Assembly (NCBI GenBank): GCA_029204225.1
Contig: CM055104.1
Span: forward strand, 28,588,253-28,652,252
Source: Diphasiastrum complanatum
Lineage: Eukaryota > Streptophyta > Lycopodiopsida > Lycopodiales > Lycopodiaceae
Direction of reading: 5' to 3'
DNA: 64,000 nt
Below the pieces are notes generated by a model. The model had not been told where the DNA came from. It worked only from the letters and a program-made list of their open reading frames with translations, and ran no database searches. Position 1 is the first letter of the stretch, and each line of letters begins with the position of its first letter. Both the position numbers and the translations under genes were made by a program. Shown in pieces: positions 62,050 to 64,000 of the stretch.

Positions 62050-62306
62050 TGTTTGGGTGCTGCACTGCCCGGTTGCTCCATGTCTGGTGCCCACCCTGGG
62101 GCTGTCTAGCACCATTTCTGCCCTGTCCGGTGCCCCACCCGTGCTACCTGGCGCCGCCTGTGCTACCAGGCACCCACCCGCAATATGGTTCATTTTGGCG
62201 AATGCGCGCCCTGTGTCACGTGGTGCCCAAACATTGGGCTGGGGCCAAAACTCATTTGGCCCCAGGGCAGTGCCTTTAAGACTCAACGGGTGGGGGGGGG
62301 GGGGGG
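62050..62306 (+). repeat. GC-rich degenerate repeats and G-run
   Basis: Short phrases such as GGTGCCCACCC, GTCCGGTGCCCCACC and TACCAGGCACCCACC recur at 62085-62180. A run of 15 G occupies 62292-62306. Confidence 0.6.
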
Positions 62307-62309
62307 TAA

Positions 62310-63215
62310 ATGGCGAACTAAATAAAAATAATTAGAGTTTTTTCTAAGGATGGGCTATTACTCTTAAAAATTTTGAGTAAAAATACCTACAATTTGCCCC
62401 AAAATAGTAAAAAATTTACTATTTGCCGAAATTTTGTCCAAAAAAAAACCGTGGACTCACTCTTTCTTTGCTACTCAATTCCAACTTCGTTTGCCAAAAA
62501 CCACCCTTCATGCCAAAAAAGGATGCTATTAGGGCATGGGCATAGGAAATGGAATAGTTTTCAACCTAGGTCATTTCCATTGCCCCAAAAAAGTTTTCCC
62601 TAGGATGAATGATTATTTTGACCGAACAATGTCCGAATTGGACACAAATGGCTCCATCGGATCCACATCAGGTTGGCGAACCTAGGGCCACTTTTAGACT
62701 TCATCAATAACATAAATGTTGTCATGACCTTTACATAAGGTCAAATATAATGTTTCATTCTTATACTATAGATTTCATGTGTCAATTGTGTATACTTAAA
62801 TCATAGACTCTTTCTGCCTGTAGCAGATATATGCAATAAGTCTAAAAAGTGCCTCATTATGCATTCCACAAATTGTGATAATGGACATAAAAAATAGCTG
62901 GTTCTAACTCAACCCTCATAAGCTTATGTCGAGGAGAGGGCGATAGAGGTAATTTACAATTAGTCAGACTATATCTGATAAGAATATTGTGAAAATACCT
63001 TTGTTGAATAATAAATATCAGCCGTCTCGCCCTGTCTCTGTGGATTTGAATGCCCAGACAGAAGTGCGTGCTAATTCTAGATCGGTCATCTCAAATTCGG
63101 AAGATAGCATTGTTGGAATTGGATGTTCAGCCTCAAATCCATTCATTAATGAGCATCCTAAAAGTTTTACAAAGAAGACTCAATTTTTTGAGCAGAAGAT
63201 TAAAAAAATCCAGTA
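62310..63215. other. Intergenic DNA
   Basis: No gene-like frame or repeat recognised. Confidence 0.45.
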
Positions 63216-63219
63216 TTGG

Positions 63220-63480
63220 ATTTTTTCGACCCAAGCCTTTTTTGACCCACTGTACTCTTATCAAAGAGAAAAATTTCGACCCTGGGTCGGGTCGAATCGG
63301 GTCTAACTTTTTTGACCCTGGTTCACTAAATTATCCGAGCGTATTCGACCCTGGATCGGGTCGAATTGGGTCTGATTTATCTGGACGTCTTTGACCTTGA
63401 AAAATTCTACACCCTCAGTATATATTTTCGACCCTTTGTATAAAATTCAACCCATTGTAAAACTCAATACTGTCGGCTGA
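63220..63480 (+). repeat. TTCGACCC-rich repeat cluster
   Basis: TTCGACCC or one-base variants occur about eight times. Two stretches near 63276 and 63339 are imperfect palindromes combining TTCGACCC and GGGTCGAA, and are near-copies of each other. Confidence 0.75.
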
Positions 63481-63489
63481 CCCAACGAC

Positions 63490-63910
63490 CTGGCGTTGAC
63501 AGTCCGCCTACTTTGTACATGTATTTGCAGTTACAGGACGGTTGTAATTAATGTAACAATTAACATTCAATGCGAGTTAGTTATAGATATTTTTAGTATG
63601 TCAGTCAAGATAATCTTCATCAAAAAACTTCTTCTGATATACAGTATCTTCTGATAATTCTAATCTTTCAATCAGATATTTCTATTTCCAATGTTATTAC
63701 ACACAATGATCAGCTAAAGTTATTACTTCATGTCATTGTACTCATTGTTGATATTAATCAGAGTGCAATTTTTCTATCTCGCTACTGCTTTGTTCTATTG
63801 CGCATTTGTATGAATCATTCGTTTGAATTATTCTACTGCTACCTGTGGCACTTTCGATCCATCACCACACTTGCTGAAACTTCCGCTACCATTACCACCG
63901 ATTTTCGACA
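63490..63910 (+). repeat. Diverged LTR fragment of the duplicated copia family
   Basis: On the plus strand this matches the reverse complement of 4334-4780: TTATTACTTCA...GTACTCA, CAGAGTGCAATTTTTCT, and the end CTTCCGCTACC...GATTTTCGACA. The left end is uncertain. It faces the opposite way from the elements in copies A and B. Confidence 0.75.
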
Positions 63911-64000
63911 CATATGTTTGTATCCTTCGCCAGACTTGTTTTGTTGTTGAAAAGCAATGTGTCGTCAACGTACAAGGTGATGATAATAAATGATTGTTGC
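63911..64000 (-). pseudogene. Copia reverse transcriptase fragment at window edge
   Basis: The minus strand reads FIIITLYVDDTLLFNN, the catalytic block of copia reverse transcriptase, most like the copia family in copies A and B. It continues past the window. It abuts an LTR end of opposite orientation, so it is a rearranged or nested remnant. Confidence 0.8.

Noticed and set aside
61586-62109. Frames of 122-161 codons over the GA repeat and GC-rich repeats
   Set aside because: Low-complexity translation on both strands, no motif, no promoter or splice context.

Overview
The window looks like nuclear DNA of a land plant with a large, retrotransposon-rich genome. The only host gene I can assemble is a tonoplast monosaccharide transporter (TMT/TST family, plant-specific) with five GT-AG coding exons. 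Almost everything else is LTR-retrotransposon debris: Ty1/copia with initiator-tRNA-Met type primer sites, Ty3/gypsy, one LINE-like fragment, and long GA/GT/AT microsatellites. The transporter is fairly diverged from the seed-plant sequences I know, which would fit a fern or other non-seed plant. That placement is a weak inference.

The main structure is a segmental duplication. Copy A is 1-15519 and copy B is 33201-47502, in direct orientation with about 17.7 kb between them; A may continue beyond the window's left edge. Each copy carries, left to right: a decayed minus-strand gypsy element inserted in an older open reading frame (here called ORF-X), a minus-strand copia element, a GT/GA microsatellite, and the 3' part of the transporter gene (minus strand). 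Copy B runs on into the complete gene (coding exons 44109-48524, promoter near 49720). Copy A stops abruptly inside exon 2, so its transporter copy is a 5'-truncated pseudogene. Copy A keeps both target-site duplications (CTAAT) of its copia element; copy B has lost 1222 bp covering the left one.

The spacer (15520-32472) starts with a transposase-like fragment. It is followed by a broken gypsy pol (16861-19671), then a second, longer ORF-X region (20323-23388) that has its own TATA-like box and Kozak start and ends at a polypurine tract and candidate LTR. After this come nested copia pieces: gag + (24404-24823), RT/RNase H - (25420-26950) and pol + (26990-29795), then LTR-like and repeat DNA.

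Right of the transporter gene lie a LINE-like remnant (50170-51840) split by a 412-bp insertion and carrying a 227-bp tandem duplication, then about 2 kb of unremarkable DNA. Next is a copia element whose 5' LTR plus gag start (53892-55411) is inverted relative to its gag-pol-3' LTR (55963-60353). Around it is a roughly 514-bp tandem repeat with a palindromic core. The last 3 kb holds microsatellites, low-complexity repeats and another fragment of the copia family seen in the duplication.

No CRISPR array, operon, rRNA or tRNA gene was seen. The most unusual items are ORF-X, the inverted copia element with a nearby empty-site repeat, and the gene-truncating segmental duplication.
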